Assembly: GCA_963749825.1 (NCBI GenBank)
Contig: CAVVOI010000009.1
Location: 620,001-684,000 of the forward strand
Direction of reading: 5' to 3'
DNA: 64,000 bases
From: UBA11865 sp963749825
Lineage (GTDB): Bacteria > Chloroflexota > Anaerolineae > Promineifilales > Promineifilaceae
Shown here: piece after piece, positions 9,363-18,466 of the stretch
How the letters are laid out: each line of letters starts with the position of its first letter
Position numbering within the stretch: position 1 is the first letter of the stretch
Made by a program: the position numbers and the translations under genes
The notes under the pieces: generated by a model
The model's database searches: none
Told to the model about the DNA's origin: nothing
What the model saw: the letters and a program-made list of their open reading frames with translations, nothing else

Positions 9363-9449
9363 TTAGGCTAGGGCCACGACCGTCATAACCAGCGTAACAA
9401 TAGCATACATCAATGTAATTACCAGGTAAACGTTGGCCAATTGATCCAT
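9363..9449 (-). CDS. Possible 28-aa membrane peptide
   Basis: ATG at 9449 opens a 28-codon frame whose product is almost one membrane helix (MDQLANVYLVITLMY at the start, TVVALA at the end). The stop codon lies 4 bp before the DUF2085 start, the spacing of coupled genes. No convincing Shine-Dalgarno sequence is seen, and such short hydrophobic frames can occur by chance, so confidence is low. Confidence 0.33.
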   Translation of the reverse strand: MDQLANVYLVITLMYAIVTLVMTVVALA

Positions 9450-9544
9450 CAAAATTTGGCCAAATCGACAGTGGTATGAAAGTGAATTGGCCGATTGGAA
9501 ACGAATTCATTGGCTGCTTTCTTACCACGAGAAATGTCTTTTAA

Positions 9545-9553
9545 GGCAGGCTA
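9545..9553. repeat. Target site duplication, left copy
   Basis: GGCAGGCTA immediately before the left inverted repeat of the insertion sequence; identical to 11040-11048. A perfect 9-bp duplication shows transposition into this site rather than later rearrangement. Confidence 0.93.
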
Positions 9554-11039
9554 GGGAGCACGAAAATGTTGTAAGTGGATAGGAGAAACAAAAATGAGCC
9601 AACAGGTGTAAGATAGATGAAGGAACAAAAACCTTAGCACCTGGAGGCTCAAGATGGATTCTAACATAGAGTTGAGTTCTGAATTAGTGGAAAAGATAGG
9701 TAGACTACTGGCTGAAAACATCAAGGAGTATGTGGAGCAGGCCGAGCAGTGTGATATTGGACAGATAGAACAGCAAATGCGACAAGTGCTTCAAAAGGTT
9801 GGTGCCCAAAGTCTAGCCACTAGCCTGAGCACCCTGGACGAATCCTATGCTCAAACAGAACCATGCATCTGCGGGGGCGAGGCCGAATACATCAGCCATC
9901 GCCCAGCCAAGACGATGACAGTGTTCGGGTGGGTGACGTATCGTCGGGCCTACTATCTATGTTCGGCCTGTCATCAAGGGCAAAGTCCCTTGGATAAACG
10001 CTTGGGATTACAGCCTGGACAGATAAGTTCCGGTTTAGCTCCCTTGCTGGCTCTATTGGGCATTCAAGTTTCCTTTGATGAGGCCAGTCGTCTGGCACAA
10101 CAACTATTGTTGGTCGAGGTAAGCGATAACAGTATTTTGAAAGAGACCCACACTATGGGTCAACAACAAGAAAAGATAGATGCAGAATGGCAAGAACAGA
10201 GCATCGACCAAGGCTATCTATATGATCCAGTTCGCCGGAAATCGCCGAGTCCTGCACGCCTGTACGGCTCCATCGACGGAGTACTGACACCTATCGGCGA
10301 GGAATGGCGAGAACTTAAAGTTGGGTGTTGGTACGAGGTAGAGCCATTTCCAGAACGACAATGGTCTTCTCGATACAAGACCAGGGTAGGTCAGTTAGAA
10401 ACATTGACAGCCAAGAATATCACCTATTATTGCGATATTGCTCCAGCCGGAGATTTCACACAGCTTGTCTGGGCAACTGGCTGTCAAAGGCTGGCCGATC
10501 AAGCGACTGAAATTGTCTTTGTAGCCGATGGCGCCAAGTGGATCTGGAATCTGGTTGAAGCCAACTTTCCCAAGGCCCGCCAAATCGTTGACTGGTTTCA
10601 CGCTGTTGAATATCTGACCCCGGTGGCCACAGCCGCCTTCACGGACCCCGATGAAGCTGACCGTTGGCGTATGGCCATGTGTGATAAGTTGTGGAACAGT
10701 CAAATCCAAGAAGTCATTGAAGCTTGCGTGACCTTGGAAACCCATCCCCGAGCGGGAGATGCGGCTTACCAGGCTGCAACCTACTACCATAACAACCAAC
10801 ATCGCATGGACTATGCTTGCTATCGTCGAGAGGGCTATCTTATTGGAAGTGGCACTGTCGAGAGCGGCTGCAAGCAAATCGGCACCATGCGCCTGAAACG
10901 GTCAGGAGCGCGTTGGACTCTGGCTGGGGCACGTAAAACGGCCAAGGCCCGTGCGGCCTGGCTTAGTGATCAGTGGGATTCTCTCGCGGCTCGTCGGAGA
11001 CAGCTTCCTTTGGCTGTCTAACAAATCTTTCGTGCTCCC
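9554..11039 (+). mobile_element. ISKra4-type insertion sequence, 1486 bp
   Basis: The element is bounded by inverted repeats that begin GGGAGCACGAAA (9554-9565; reverse complement 11028-11039), identical over 12 bp and imperfect further in. It is flanked by a perfect 9-bp target duplication. It contains a single intact transposase gene. The undamaged ends and gene suggest a recent, possibly still active insertion. It landed 7 bp upstream of the -35 element of the rnpB promoter. Confidence 0.93.
9654..11021 (+). CDS. ISKra4-family transposase
   Basis: A 455-residue DDE transposase. The likely catalytic residues are Asp near 208 (GSIDGVL), Asp near 292 (VADGAKWIW) and Glu near 403 (GSGTVESGCKQIG). 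Two cysteine pairs at about residues 71-105 (CICGG, CSAC) suggest an N-terminal zinc-binding segment. The C-terminal MRLKRSGARW stretch is typical of the family. The gene is full length and uninterrupted, and its stop lies 18 bp from the right end of the element. Confidence 0.9.
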   Translation: MDSNIELSSELVEKIGRLLAENIKEYVEQAEQCDIGQIEQQMRQVLQKVGAQSLATSLSTLDESYAQTEPCICGGEAEYISHRPAKTMTVFGWVTYRRAYYLCSACHQGQSPLDKRLGLQPGQISSGLAPLLALLGIQVSFDEASRLAQQLLLVEVSDNSILKETHTMGQQQEKIDAEWQEQSIDQGYLYDPVRRKSPSPARLYGSIDGVLTPIGEEWRELKVGCWYEVEPFPERQWSSRYKTRVGQLETLTAKNITYYCDIAPAGDFTQLVWATGCQRLADQATEIVFVADGAKWIWNLVEANFPKARQIVDWFHAVEYLTPVATAAFTDPDEADRWRMAMCDKLWNSQIQEVIEACVTLETHPRAGDAAYQAATYYHNNQHRMDYACYRREGYLIGSGTVESGCKQIGTMRLKRSGARWTLAGARKTAKARAAWLSDQWDSLAARRRQLPLAV

Positions 11040-11048
11040 GGCAGGCTA
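11040..11048. repeat. Target site duplication, right copy
   Basis: GGCAGGCTA, identical to 9545-9553, directly after the right inverted repeat of the insertion sequence. Confidence 0.93.
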
Positions 11049-11055
11049 CCAATGC

Positions 11056-11084
11056 TTGACGTGGATAGAACCAAATGTTACTAT
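11056..11084 (+). promoter_or_regulatory. rnpB promoter
   Basis: TTGACG (11056-11061), a 17-bp spacer, then TACTAT (11079-11084). The first base of the RNase P RNA P1 helix (11091) is 7 nt after the -10 hexamer, the expected start point. The promoter survives intact although the insertion sequence ends only 16 bp upstream of the -35. Confidence 0.75.
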
Positions 11085-11090
11085 CGTGCG

Positions 11091-11479
11091 GTCAAGTTGG
11101 CCGGGCGATCGCGTCTTGCGTTTGCAGGTCGAGGAAAGTCCGCACTCCATAGAGCTCGGTGCCGGCTAACGGCCGGGCGGGGTGACCCGATGGAAAGTGC
11201 AACAGAGAGGTGCATTGCCGGCCACGATAGTGGTTGGCGAGGGTGAAACGGTGGTGTAAGAGACCACCAGCAATGGTAGTAATGCCATTGGCTCGGCAAA
11301 CCCCACCGGGAGCAAGGTCAAGCAGGATGAAAAGTTGTGTTAGTCACAGCTTGCGGAGTTGCTCGCTCCGCCTGACATCCGGGTGGACTGCGTGAGCGTG
11401 TTAGTAATAGCGCGCCTAGATAGATGATCGCTGCCCGTATAAAAGCGGGTACAGAATGCGGCTTATAAGCCAACTTGAC
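11091..11479 (+). ncRNA. rnpB: RNase P RNA, bacterial type A
   Basis: This is the catalytic RNA that matures tRNA 5' ends. It is recognised by conserved region I GAGGAAAGTCCG near the 5' end, the GAGACCACCAGC region, and ACAGAATGCGGCTTA near the 3' end. The termini pair as helix P1: GTCAAGTTGGC at 11091-11101 with GCCAACTTGAC at 11469-11479. The length, about 389 nt, is normal for type A. A short T run follows P1. Confidence 0.95.
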
Positions 11480-11712
11480 TTTTGGTTTTGCAGATTCTTG
11501 TATCGTGCAATATTAGAATATGAGCTTCTAATGGTTCAATCGACAATCGGAGGAAAGGCGTCTGATTGGAGAATTGCTCCTGAATAATTATGAACAACCG
11601 TTTGAATCAAAATAATCGAAATAGTAATCTCCGGAGAATCGCTGAATCGTTTTTCCACGCCTTCCGGTTCTCTAGTCAGCCACCCACCTTTTAATCGTAA
11701 CAGAGATTTATT

Positions 11713-12180
11713 ATGAGTGTACAGGTTGTATTCGTATGCTTGGGCAACATTTGTCGCTCGCCAATGGCCGAAGCGATTTTTCAGCATCTGGTAGATGAGG
11801 CCGGTTTATCAGATCAAATTCAAGTTGATTCGGCCGGTACAAGTTCCTGGCATCTTGGCGAACGGGCGCATCCTGGCACGCGACGCGTCTTGTCACAACA
11901 TGGCATATCATATGACGGCCGGGCGCGTCGAGTTCGTTCCGGTGATTTCTCTGATCCATCAACCTACGTGATTGCTATGGACTGGAACAATGAGGCTGAT
12001 TTACGTGACCGATTTGGTGATCACCCTCGATTGTATCGGTTGCTTGATTTTTCGCCGGATTCACCCGTGCAAGATGTACCTGACCCGTACTATAATGGAA
12101 ACTTTGAGCGAGTTTACAGCCTGGTCGAAGAGGGATGTCAGGGGTTACTCGTTGCCATTAGAAAACAAGAAAGAATCTGA
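11713..12180 (+). CDS. Low-molecular-weight protein tyrosine phosphatase
   Basis: A 155-residue phosphatase. The P-loop CLGNICRS near residues 9-16 carries the nucleophilic Cys and the phosphate-binding Arg (CX5R), and DPYYNG near residue 121 supplies the general acid Asp. The family dephosphorylates protein tyrosine (often BY-kinases in exopolysaccharide control) or arginine. No kinase gene is near, so the target is unknown. The geranylgeranyl-reductase-like gene follows 57 bp downstream on the same strand. Confidence 0.9.
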   Translation: MSVQVVFVCLGNICRSPMAEAIFQHLVDEAGLSDQIQVDSAGTSSWHLGERAHPGTRRVLSQHGISYDGRARRVRSGDFSDPSTYVIAMDWNNEADLRDRFGDHPRLYRLLDFSPDSPVQDVPDPYYNGNFERVYSLVEEGCQGLLVAIRKQERI

Positions 12181-12237
12181 GGCAATTTCGAAACGACCTA
12201 AAGGTGAGATTCGAAATGGCTACCAGAGGAGAGGAAC

Positions 12238-13383
12238 ATGGAGAGAGAGATAATCGTTGTCGGCGCCGGCCCTAGCGGCTCGGTAACTGCCACGGCCTTA
12301 ACCAAAAAAGGGCACGATGTTTTACTTCTTGATCGACAACAGTTTCCGCGCGATAAGACGTGCGGCGACGGTATTCCGGCAGGCGCTATAGAAATTCTTT
12401 ATTCCTTAGGTATGGAGGAAAGAATTAGGGACGCTCGCTTTTACCCGGTCACACGCATTTTACTCAGTTCACCTCGCGGTTATGTGATGGAGGCTGACCT
12501 AAAACCCGGGATAACGGGTGCTGATTCTTGCGTCGTGCCCCGAATGGAGTTTGATGCCCAAATTCAGCAGCACGCCGTGGACTCTGGCGTGGAATTCTGC
12601 CAGGCTCAAGTTAAAGAACCCATAATTGAGGACGAAAAGGTAGTTGGCGTTCGGGCCAGTTTAAACGGCAAAGTTCAAGATATTCGAGCTCAAGTTGTCG
12701 TGGCTGCAGACGGCGTCACCTCGGTTGTTGCCAGAGCCCTAAGAGACGATAAACAGGAAGATAACCACCGGGCCGTAGCTTTACGTACCTATATCACTGA
12801 TATTGAAGAGAAGCCTAACGAGGTTGAATTTTATCTATACAACGAGATATTACCCGGATATGCCTGGATTTTTCCCTATGGAGAAGGTAAGGCTAATCTT
12901 GGTTTAGGTATGCGATTGGATAAGTTTCGTGAGATCGAAAAGAGCCTGGAAGACATGGTCGGCATCTTCCTAGAAATGCCAGAAATCAAAAAAAGAATTA
13001 AGCGGGGTGGAGAACTCAACGAAACGGCTATTTGGCAACTGAATTTTGGTTCTCAGCCGATTAAGAAGGCATATAATGGCGCTTTACTGGTGGGCGATGC
13101 CGCGGGCCTCATAAATCCCTTAACCGGTGGCGGTATTCATAATGGCCTTCAATCAGCGATCCTGGCATCCGATGTTATTGATGTAGCACTGAACAAAAAA
13201 GATACTTCATTGAAGCAGCTGGCTGTCTATGATGATTTGATAGACCAAAATATGAAGGCAAATATGCGAAAGTCCTACTTCATTCAGCGAAGTTTAATGC
13301 TGATCCCGCTCTGGGTTGATTATCTTGTCAGATGGGGTGGCTCAAACAGTGACGTCGCAAAAATCTTTATCGATAAACTTTAG
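12238..13383 (+). CDS. Geranylgeranyl reductase family flavoprotein
   Basis: A 381-residue FAD-dependent oxidoreductase. It has the N-terminal dinucleotide fold IVVGAGPSGSVTA, the family's CGDGIPAGA motif near residue 41, and the second FAD motif VGDAAGLINPLTGGGI near 285-300. This family saturates isoprenoid chains (chlorophyll side chain, archaeal lipids, menaquinone) or, in some branches, oxidises other substrates. Start ATG 12238 is preceded by a GAGGAG site. The substrate is unknown here; a UbiA-type prenyltransferase occurs at 57.6 kb, but not in the same operon. Confidence 0.85.
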   Translation: MEREIIVVGAGPSGSVTATALTKKGHDVLLLDRQQFPRDKTCGDGIPAGAIEILYSLGMEERIRDARFYPVTRILLSSPRGYVMEADLKPGITGADSCVVPRMEFDAQIQQHAVDSGVEFCQAQVKEPIIEDEKVVGVRASLNGKVQDIRAQVVVAADGVTSVVARALRDDKQEDNHRAVALRTYITDIEEKPNEVEFYLYNEILPGYAWIFPYGEGKANLGLGMRLDKFREIEKSLEDMVGIFLEMPEIKKRIKRGGELNETAIWQLNFGSQPIKKAYNGALLVGDAAGLINPLTGGGIHNGLQSAILASDVIDVALNKKDTSLKQLAVYDDLIDQNMKANMRKSYFIQRSLMLIPLWVDYLVRWGGSNSDVAKIFIDKL

Positions 13384-13415
13384 ACCATTTCCACCACTGT
13401 CGATTAAGATTACAT

Positions 13416-13446
13416 AAAAAAGCCCGCTCAAGCGAGCGGGCTTTTC
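13416..13446. terminator. Bidirectional intrinsic terminator
   Basis: AGCCCGCTC (13421-13429), loop AAGC, GAGCGGGCT (13434-13442), with six A before and TTTT after. It serves both the flavoprotein gene (+) and the cold shock gene (-), which converge here. Confidence 0.9.
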
Positions 13447-13477
13447 TGTTTACTCAAAATTATTGCTCGGATTTTTA

Positions 13478-13699
13478 CTAAGAAGTCAACCGCAAAGGGC
13501 TAACCTCTTTAGCCTGCGGTCCTTTTCCCATATCTACTTCTTGGTAGGACACACGGTCACCCTCATAGAGATTGCGATAACCTTCACCGTCGATAGCCGA
13601 AAAGTGGACAAAAACTTCATTTTCACCTTCATCAGGCAAAATGAAGCCATACCCCTTAATACGGCTGAACCACTTGACGCTGCCAAGCTTTCGTTCCAT
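13478..13699 (-). CDS. Cold shock domain protein
   Basis: A 73-residue single CSD nucleic-acid-binding protein, an RNA chaperone of the CspA type. RNP1 is present as KGYGFI and RNP2 as VFVHFSAI, with the usual GSVKWF start. Start 13699 is preferred because GGAGAAAG lies 8 nt before it; an ATG five codons upstream (13714) is the alternative. The last strand, GPQAKEVSPL, is a normal family ending. Confidence 0.9.
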   Translation of the reverse strand: MERKLGSVKWFSRIKGYGFILPDEGENEVFVHFSAIDGEGYRNLYEGDRVSYQEVDMGKGPQAKEVSPLRLTS

Positions 13700-13909
13700 A
13701 CGTACTTTCTCCATTGATATAAACTACTTAAGAGCCAACCTTAATCTAACATGCTGGAAAGGCGGTGTCTAGGGATCAAGGACGTTTTTTGCGTCTTTTT
13801 CACGTTACTTATGGTTGAGTTGTGGAGCGCCGGCTGGCCCGGTGTCGATACAGGGAGAAAAATTAAGGTTTGTATGCGTGATCGCGGAGAATATTGCGTA
13901 GTCGGCGGG

Positions 13910-14686
13910 TTATCGCAAGGGCTGACGTCTAGCCTCGACCAAGATCTCTTCTACACCTGTATCAACGAAACCAATGGACTGCGCCAATTTTACCGAAGGC
14001 TCGTTAGATACACTGACAGCATAGATGGGGGTACGCCCGTATTCGAGAACATCCTGCACCAACCTGGAAACGACGCTCTGACCATAGCCTTGTCTTCTGT
14101 GGGATGACTTGGTGTGCACATAAATTTCGGCAAATCGTGCGGATTGCCAGTTTAAGCCAGAGGAGGCCATGATCTCTCCGCCATCATTAGAATCCTTTTG
14201 AGCAGTTTGGCGTATGGTGTATCGGGGTAAATTGTTGTGGGCAGCGGATTTGGTAACAAGGACATTGATCAGAGGTTTGAATCTTTCCCGGTCCAGCTGA
14301 AATAACTTAAGGGTCTGTTCCGTTTGGATTTCGAAACTGGCTGTTAGTAAGGGGCGGTACTTGACCGGAGCGCTGAGAATGATGTTAGATCCAATGGGAA
14401 TTGCTTCGTCAATCAAGGTCATGCTGCTGCCCAGGTCGACGTCGGCTCTTCCAGACATTGTTGGAAAACGCATGGTAACTAGAGGCCGGAAAAGATCGAT
14501 GCCGGTCCTGGCTATACAAATATATCCATTAGCATTTCCAGACGAAGCTGGCCAAGTGACAATACGAGTTCGTTCATCTGGATGGTATAAGGCGAAGTAT
14601 ACCGCCGTCGCATCGGCAACATCGCGTTCATTCAATAAAGACTGAATCGCTTGGCGCCTTTCAGCTAGACTCATCACGGACATCAC
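13910..14686 (-). CDS. GNAT-family N-acetyltransferase
   Basis: A 258-residue protein whose C-terminal third carries the acetyl-CoA binding motif (RRQGYGQSVVSRLV) and a SNEPSVKLAQSIGF motif B typical of GNAT/FR47 enzymes. The N-terminal 150 residues show no recognised domain and may bind the substrate. It starts inside the 3' end of the nucleoside phosphorylase gene (26-bp overlap), so the two are co-translated. The substrate is unknown. Confidence 0.78.
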   Translation of the reverse strand: MMSVMSLAERRQAIQSLLNERDVADATAVYFALYHPDERTRIVTWPASSGNANGYICIARTGIDLFRPLVTMRFPTMSGRADVDLGSSMTLIDEAIPIGSNIILSAPVKYRPLLTASFEIQTEQTLKLFQLDRERFKPLINVLVTKSAAHNNLPRYTIRQTAQKDSNDGGEIMASSGLNWQSARFAEIYVHTKSSHRRQGYGQSVVSRLVQDVLEYGRTPIYAVSVSNEPSVKLAQSIGFVDTGVEEILVEARRQPLR

Positions 14687-15413
14687 TAAGGGCGTTCAGT
14701 GCAATTTTTATCTCGGCCCGTACTGCTGCCTGGACAGGACCAAGACCAGGGGCGTAACTCTCCATTTTTTCGCCACTATGCAAAACGTTGCCATCGATAG
14801 CCAAGATGGCCGCGGTCTGGACGCTTCGGAGACTGCCGATAATGAATAATGAAGCACACTCCATTTCAACTGCCTGAACGTTGGCAGCTGACAAAGTCAT
14901 ATAATCCGGGGTTGAAGGACCATCCACGCCGGCATAAAAGTTGTCGCGGCTCAAGACGATACCGGCAACATAGTCCTTTCCTAGATCAGTTGCGGCACGT
15001 CTAAGGGTGAGGGTAAGCTCAAAATCGGCAACTGCAGGATATCCGGCCGGTGTGCTCTCTAAACCATAACCGGTGTTTTGCACAGCGGCCGTAGCGATGA
15101 CGAGCTGACCGGCAACCATCTCGGACTGCAATGCGCCGCAAGTACCGACACGAATTATCTTCCGGGCGCCAGCCTGGATGAGTTCTTCGAAGGCGATGGC
15201 TGCTCCTGGCGCGCCGATCCCGTGAGAACAGATGGCAATGGTCCTCTCCCGGAATTTTCCCCGATAACAACGGTATTCTCTTTTTTCACTTAGTAACTCT
15301 GAACCATCGAGAAATTTGGCCGCCATGGTTGCCCGATCTGGATCACCACAAACGATTACAGCAGGTGGTACCTGGTCTATCGGTAGTCCGGTGAGTGGGA
15401 GCTTGTTTAGCAT
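14661..15413 (-). CDS. Nucleoside phosphorylase (uridine phosphorylase-like)
   Basis: A 250-residue NP-I family enzyme that splits nucleosides with phosphate. Visible motifs are the GDPDRA phosphate loop near residue 23, RVGTCGAL near 90 (phosphate Arg and active site), and VEMECASLF near 180 with the ribose-binding Met-Glu. The sequence is closest in feel to uridine phosphorylases, but purine specificity cannot be excluded. It is the first gene of a two-gene unit with the overlapping acetyltransferase, and with tdk and hpt elsewhere in the window it fits nucleoside salvage. Confidence 0.85.
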   Translation of the reverse strand: MLNKLPLTGLPIDQVPPAVIVCGDPDRATMAAKFLDGSELLSEKREYRCYRGKFRERTIAICSHGIGAPGAAIAFEELIQAGARKIIRVGTCGALQSEMVAGQLVIATAAVQNTGYGLESTPAGYPAVADFELTLTLRRAATDLGKDYVAGIVLSRDNFYAGVDGPSTPDYMTLSAANVQAVEMECASLFIIGSLRSVQTAAILAIDGNVLHSGEKMESYAPGLGPVQAAVRAEIKIALNALSDVRDESS

Positions 15414-15470
15414 TTGTGTGCCTAACTTGTTTCCTAGTGTCAGCTAACGGTAAATTATGGATGTTTCAAC

Positions 15471-16466
15471 CTAGAACTCGGGTATTTCGGGCTTGTTGTT
15501 CAGGATTTCTTCTATTTGTGCCAATACATCATCTGTCAGCAGGTCTGTGACGGCCAAGGCCTGCATATTGTCTTCCACCTGCGCAGGGCGCGAAGCGCCA
15601 GTAATAACAGTGCTTACATTTGGATTTTTGAGACACCAGGCCAGCGCCAGGCGGGTCATACTGGTCCCTATATCATAGGCAAGTTTGGTTAGCTGGCGAA
15701 TCTTAGCGATTTGTTCCTTGGCTTCATCACTGCTAAAGCGTCTAAGTAACCATTCGTATCCCGCTAAATTGGCGCGAGAATCTTCTGGAATGCCTTCATT
15801 GTATTTTCCGGTCAATAGGCCTGATGCAAGCGGAGACCAGATCGTCGTTCCTAGTCCGATTTCTTCGTACAAACGACGGTACTCTACCTCAAAACGCTGG
15901 CGATGGAACATATGGTATTGAGGTTGTTCCATTGTGGGTGGGGTCAAATTGTATTGTCGAGCAATGCTATAGGCTTCCATGATCTGTTGGGCCGACCATT
16001 CGGAGGTGCCCCAATAGAGTACTTTCCCTTGGTGAATCAGATCGTGCATTGCTCGTACGGTTTCTTCAATAGGGGTTTCTCTATCCGGTCGGTGACAAAA
16101 GTACAGATCAAGATAGTCAAGTTGGAGACGCTTCAATGCCTGATGACAGCCTTCGACGACGTGTTTCCGGCTAAGACCTTTTTGAGTTGGCCTGGGATTC
16201 TCAACAGCTCCCCAGAATACTTTTGACGAAATGATATAAGTGTCGCGAGGCCAATCCAATTTCTTGAGTGCACGGCCCATCAACAATTCTGATTTTCCCA
16301 GAGCATAGGCTTCGGCATTGTCGAAAAAATTAACCCCGGCATCATAAGCTGCGACCATGCACTCGTGTGCTAAATCCAGATCCATTTGCTGGTCGAAGGT
16401 CACCCAAGAGCCGAAAGATAGGGCACTCACTTGAAGACCTGAATGGCCGAGTCTTCTGTATTCCAT
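15471..16466 (-). CDS. Aldo/keto reductase, K+ channel beta-subunit-like
   Basis: A 331-residue NADPH-dependent (beta/alpha)8 reductase. The catalytic tetrad is visible: Asp and Tyr in FFDNAEAYALGKSE, Lys in ISSKVFW and His in LYFCHRPD. The C-terminal TVITGASRPAQVEDN binds the cofactor. The sequence pattern is that of the Kv-beta/YghZ group (AKR6/14), which reduces aldehydes such as methylglyoxal. Its start is preceded by AGGGAG about 10 nt upstream. It diverges from the ABC exporter genes. Confidence 0.9.
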   Translation of the reverse strand: MEYRRLGHSGLQVSALSFGSWVTFDQQMDLDLAHECMVAAYDAGVNFFDNAEAYALGKSELLMGRALKKLDWPRDTYIISSKVFWGAVENPRPTQKGLSRKHVVEGCHQALKRLQLDYLDLYFCHRPDRETPIEETVRAMHDLIHQGKVLYWGTSEWSAQQIMEAYSIARQYNLTPPTMEQPQYHMFHRQRFEVEYRRLYEEIGLGTTIWSPLASGLLTGKYNEGIPEDSRANLAGYEWLLRRFSSDEAKEQIAKIRQLTKLAYDIGTSMTRLALAWCLKNPNVSTVITGASRPAQVEDNMQALAVTDLLTDDVLAQIEEILNNKPEIPEF

Positions 16467-16620
16467 CTATTGATTCTCCCTGGTTGTAACGATGAATAAC
16501 CCGATGCAAAGTAATCCTGCTATTTTGGTTACGGGAGTTTACACGAATGGATATCAGCAGGTCAAAAGCGGTTGCCACCAGTATTTGACTTTGTTAAAGT
16601 AGCCTTCGCTTTGCGCCTGG

Positions 16621-18426
16621 ATGGCGCGTCATTTGGCGGAGAAGAAATTGGAATTTCGCTTAGGCGTTTACCGGCGACTTTTAGGATACCTAAGACCTCA
16701 TTGGCACCAGGTCTTATTCGCCTATTCTTCGATGATAGTGGCCACGATCCTAAATTTGATGATTCCCCTGGCCATCAAAGCCGCTATCGACATAGGCCTG
16801 GTCACCGGCCAAGTCTCCTCGCTCTTCTTGGCAAGCGCTATTATCCTCGTTATTGGCCTGATCCGGGCAATCGCCGGGTATGGTCAACGATACTACGGCG
16901 AATGGCTAACCCACCGGGTCGCTTACGATTTACGCAATGATTTCTACGATGAGGTGCAACGTTTGCCCTTCTCTTTCCATGATCGGGCCCAGACGGGGGA
17001 TCTGATGAGCAGGGCCACCAGCGATATCTCCGAGACAGAGCGGTTCATCGGCATAGGTCTCATGGATCTGGTGGCGACAATCCTGCTGCTAATCGGCGTG
17101 GTAGTAGCCATATTTTGGCAAGATGCCCGCTTAGCCGCTATCGCATTGATTCCGATTCCATTCTTAATCGTCGCGACGGTTCGTTTTGGTGGTACCATCC
17201 GGCCGAAGTTCAAGAGTATTCAAGAACAGCTGGCTGTTCTCTCGACGACGATGCAAGAGAGCCTGACTGGCATACGGGTTGTAAAAGCTTTCGCCAGAGA
17301 ACTGCATGAGCTCAACAAATTCGACCTGGCAAATGACAACTGGTTTCTTCGCCGGTACGAAGTAATCCGGATGTGGGCCAACAATTGGCCCTTTTTCCAA
17401 TTCACCGTTGCCTTGAGTGTATTCTTACTCCTCTGGTTCGGTGGCCCGATGGCCATTGCAGGCATCATAACTGTTGGCACATTGTTTGCCATGATTTCCT
17501 ATGTATTGATGCTGAATGGACCGGTTCAAAGACTTGGCTTTTTGGTTAACCTGGCTGCTACAGCCGGCGCCAGCGCCAGCCGTGTCTTTGAGGTCATTGA
17601 CGAAGAGAGTGAGATCTCTTATACGACTGACGGCTATCATCTTGATGATGTTGCCGGAGAGGTCGTGTTTCAAAATGTCAGTTTTGCCTATCGGAGCGGC
17701 CAAAAGATTCTCCAAGAAGTCTCTTTTCATGCCACTCCTGGTCAAACTATTGCCCTGATGGGTTTGACCGGGTCAGGAAAATCAACAATCACGAACCTTA
17801 TCCTAAGATTTTATGACGTAACGAATGGAGATGTTCTTGTTGACGGTGTGGACACGCGCGATTGGAATCTTTCCAATTTGAGGAAACATATTGGAATCGT
17901 CCAGCAAGATACCTTTCTCTTCAGCGATTCAATTGCCGACAACATTGCTTATGGCCGGCCGGAAAGTGCTCCCGATCAGATAACAGAAGCCGCAAGGGCT
18001 GCCGGCGCACACGAATTCATAACGAATTTTCCAGATGGGTATGAAACCGTAATCGGCGAACGAGGGGTCACGCTCAGTGGAGGTCAAAAGCAACGAATCG
18101 CGATTGCCCGCGCGCTGCTGACAGACCCCAGGATTCTGATCCTTGATGATTCTATGAGTAGTGTCGATACAGAGACCGAATACCTTATCCAGCAAGCGCT
18201 GGGGACGCTCATGGAAGGGCGGACAACTTTTGTTATCGCCCAACGCCTCCTAACCTTAAAAAACGCAGACTGTATTTTGGTGTTAGATCATGGGCGAATT
18301 GTTCAACGGGGTACACATGATGAATTGTTATCATCCGGGGGTTTATATCGAGAGATATATGATCTTCAGCTAAAGGATCAAGAGGAGTTTGCCTCCTTAC
18401 AAGTCAAAATGAAGAAGTCCGTATGA
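16621..18426 (+). CDS. ABC exporter half-transporter (degenerate ATP site subunit)
   Basis: A 601-residue half-transporter: six membrane helices (about residues 1-310), then an ATPase domain. Walker A is GLTGSGKST and the signature LSGGQKQ is canonical. However, the Walker B catalytic position is Asp (ILILDDSMSSVD) and the H-loop is Gln (VIAQRL). These are the hallmarks of the non-catalytic side of heterodimeric exporters such as TM287/288. The partner gene follows after 40 bp. The substrate (drug, lipid or peptide) is unknown. Confidence 0.9.
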   Translation: MARHLAEKKLEFRLGVYRRLLGYLRPHWHQVLFAYSSMIVATILNLMIPLAIKAAIDIGLVTGQVSSLFLASAIILVIGLIRAIAGYGQRYYGEWLTHRVAYDLRNDFYDEVQRLPFSFHDRAQTGDLMSRATSDISETERFIGIGLMDLVATILLLIGVVVAIFWQDARLAAIALIPIPFLIVATVRFGGTIRPKFKSIQEQLAVLSTTMQESLTGIRVVKAFARELHELNKFDLANDNWFLRRYEVIRMWANNWPFFQFTVALSVFLLLWFGGPMAIAGIITVGTLFAMISYVLMLNGPVQRLGFLVNLAATAGASASRVFEVIDEESEISYTTDGYHLDDVAGEVVFQNVSFAYRSGQKILQEVSFHATPGQTIALMGLTGSGKSTITNLILRFYDVTNGDVLVDGVDTRDWNLSNLRKHIGIVQQDTFLFSDSIADNIAYGRPESAPDQITEAARAAGAHEFITNFPDGYETVIGERGVTLSGGQKQRIAIARALLTDPRILILDDSMSSVDTETEYLIQQALGTLMEGRTTFVIAQRLLTLKNADCILVLDHGRIVQRGTHDELLSSGGLYREIYDLQLKDQEEFASLQVKMKKSV

Positions 18427-18466
18427 GATCGTATATTGCTCTGGGTCTGGAATTAGTGGCTGGCTA

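Noticed and set aside
11592..11603. Second LexA-like box, GAACAACCGTTT
   Set aside because: One mismatch, no flanking symmetry and no promoter around it; likely chance.
11590..11694. 34-codon frame upstream of the tyrosine phosphatase gene
   Set aside because: No ribosome binding site, Asn/Arg-rich low-complexity product, and no hydrophobic or conserved pattern.
13780..13806. Terminator-like GACG/CGTC with T run
   Set aside because: Only a 4-bp stem with a T-rich loop; too weak to call.
13751..14107. 118-codon plus-strand frame
   Set aside because: Mostly antisense to the well-supported acetyltransferase gene; no family match and no ribosome site.
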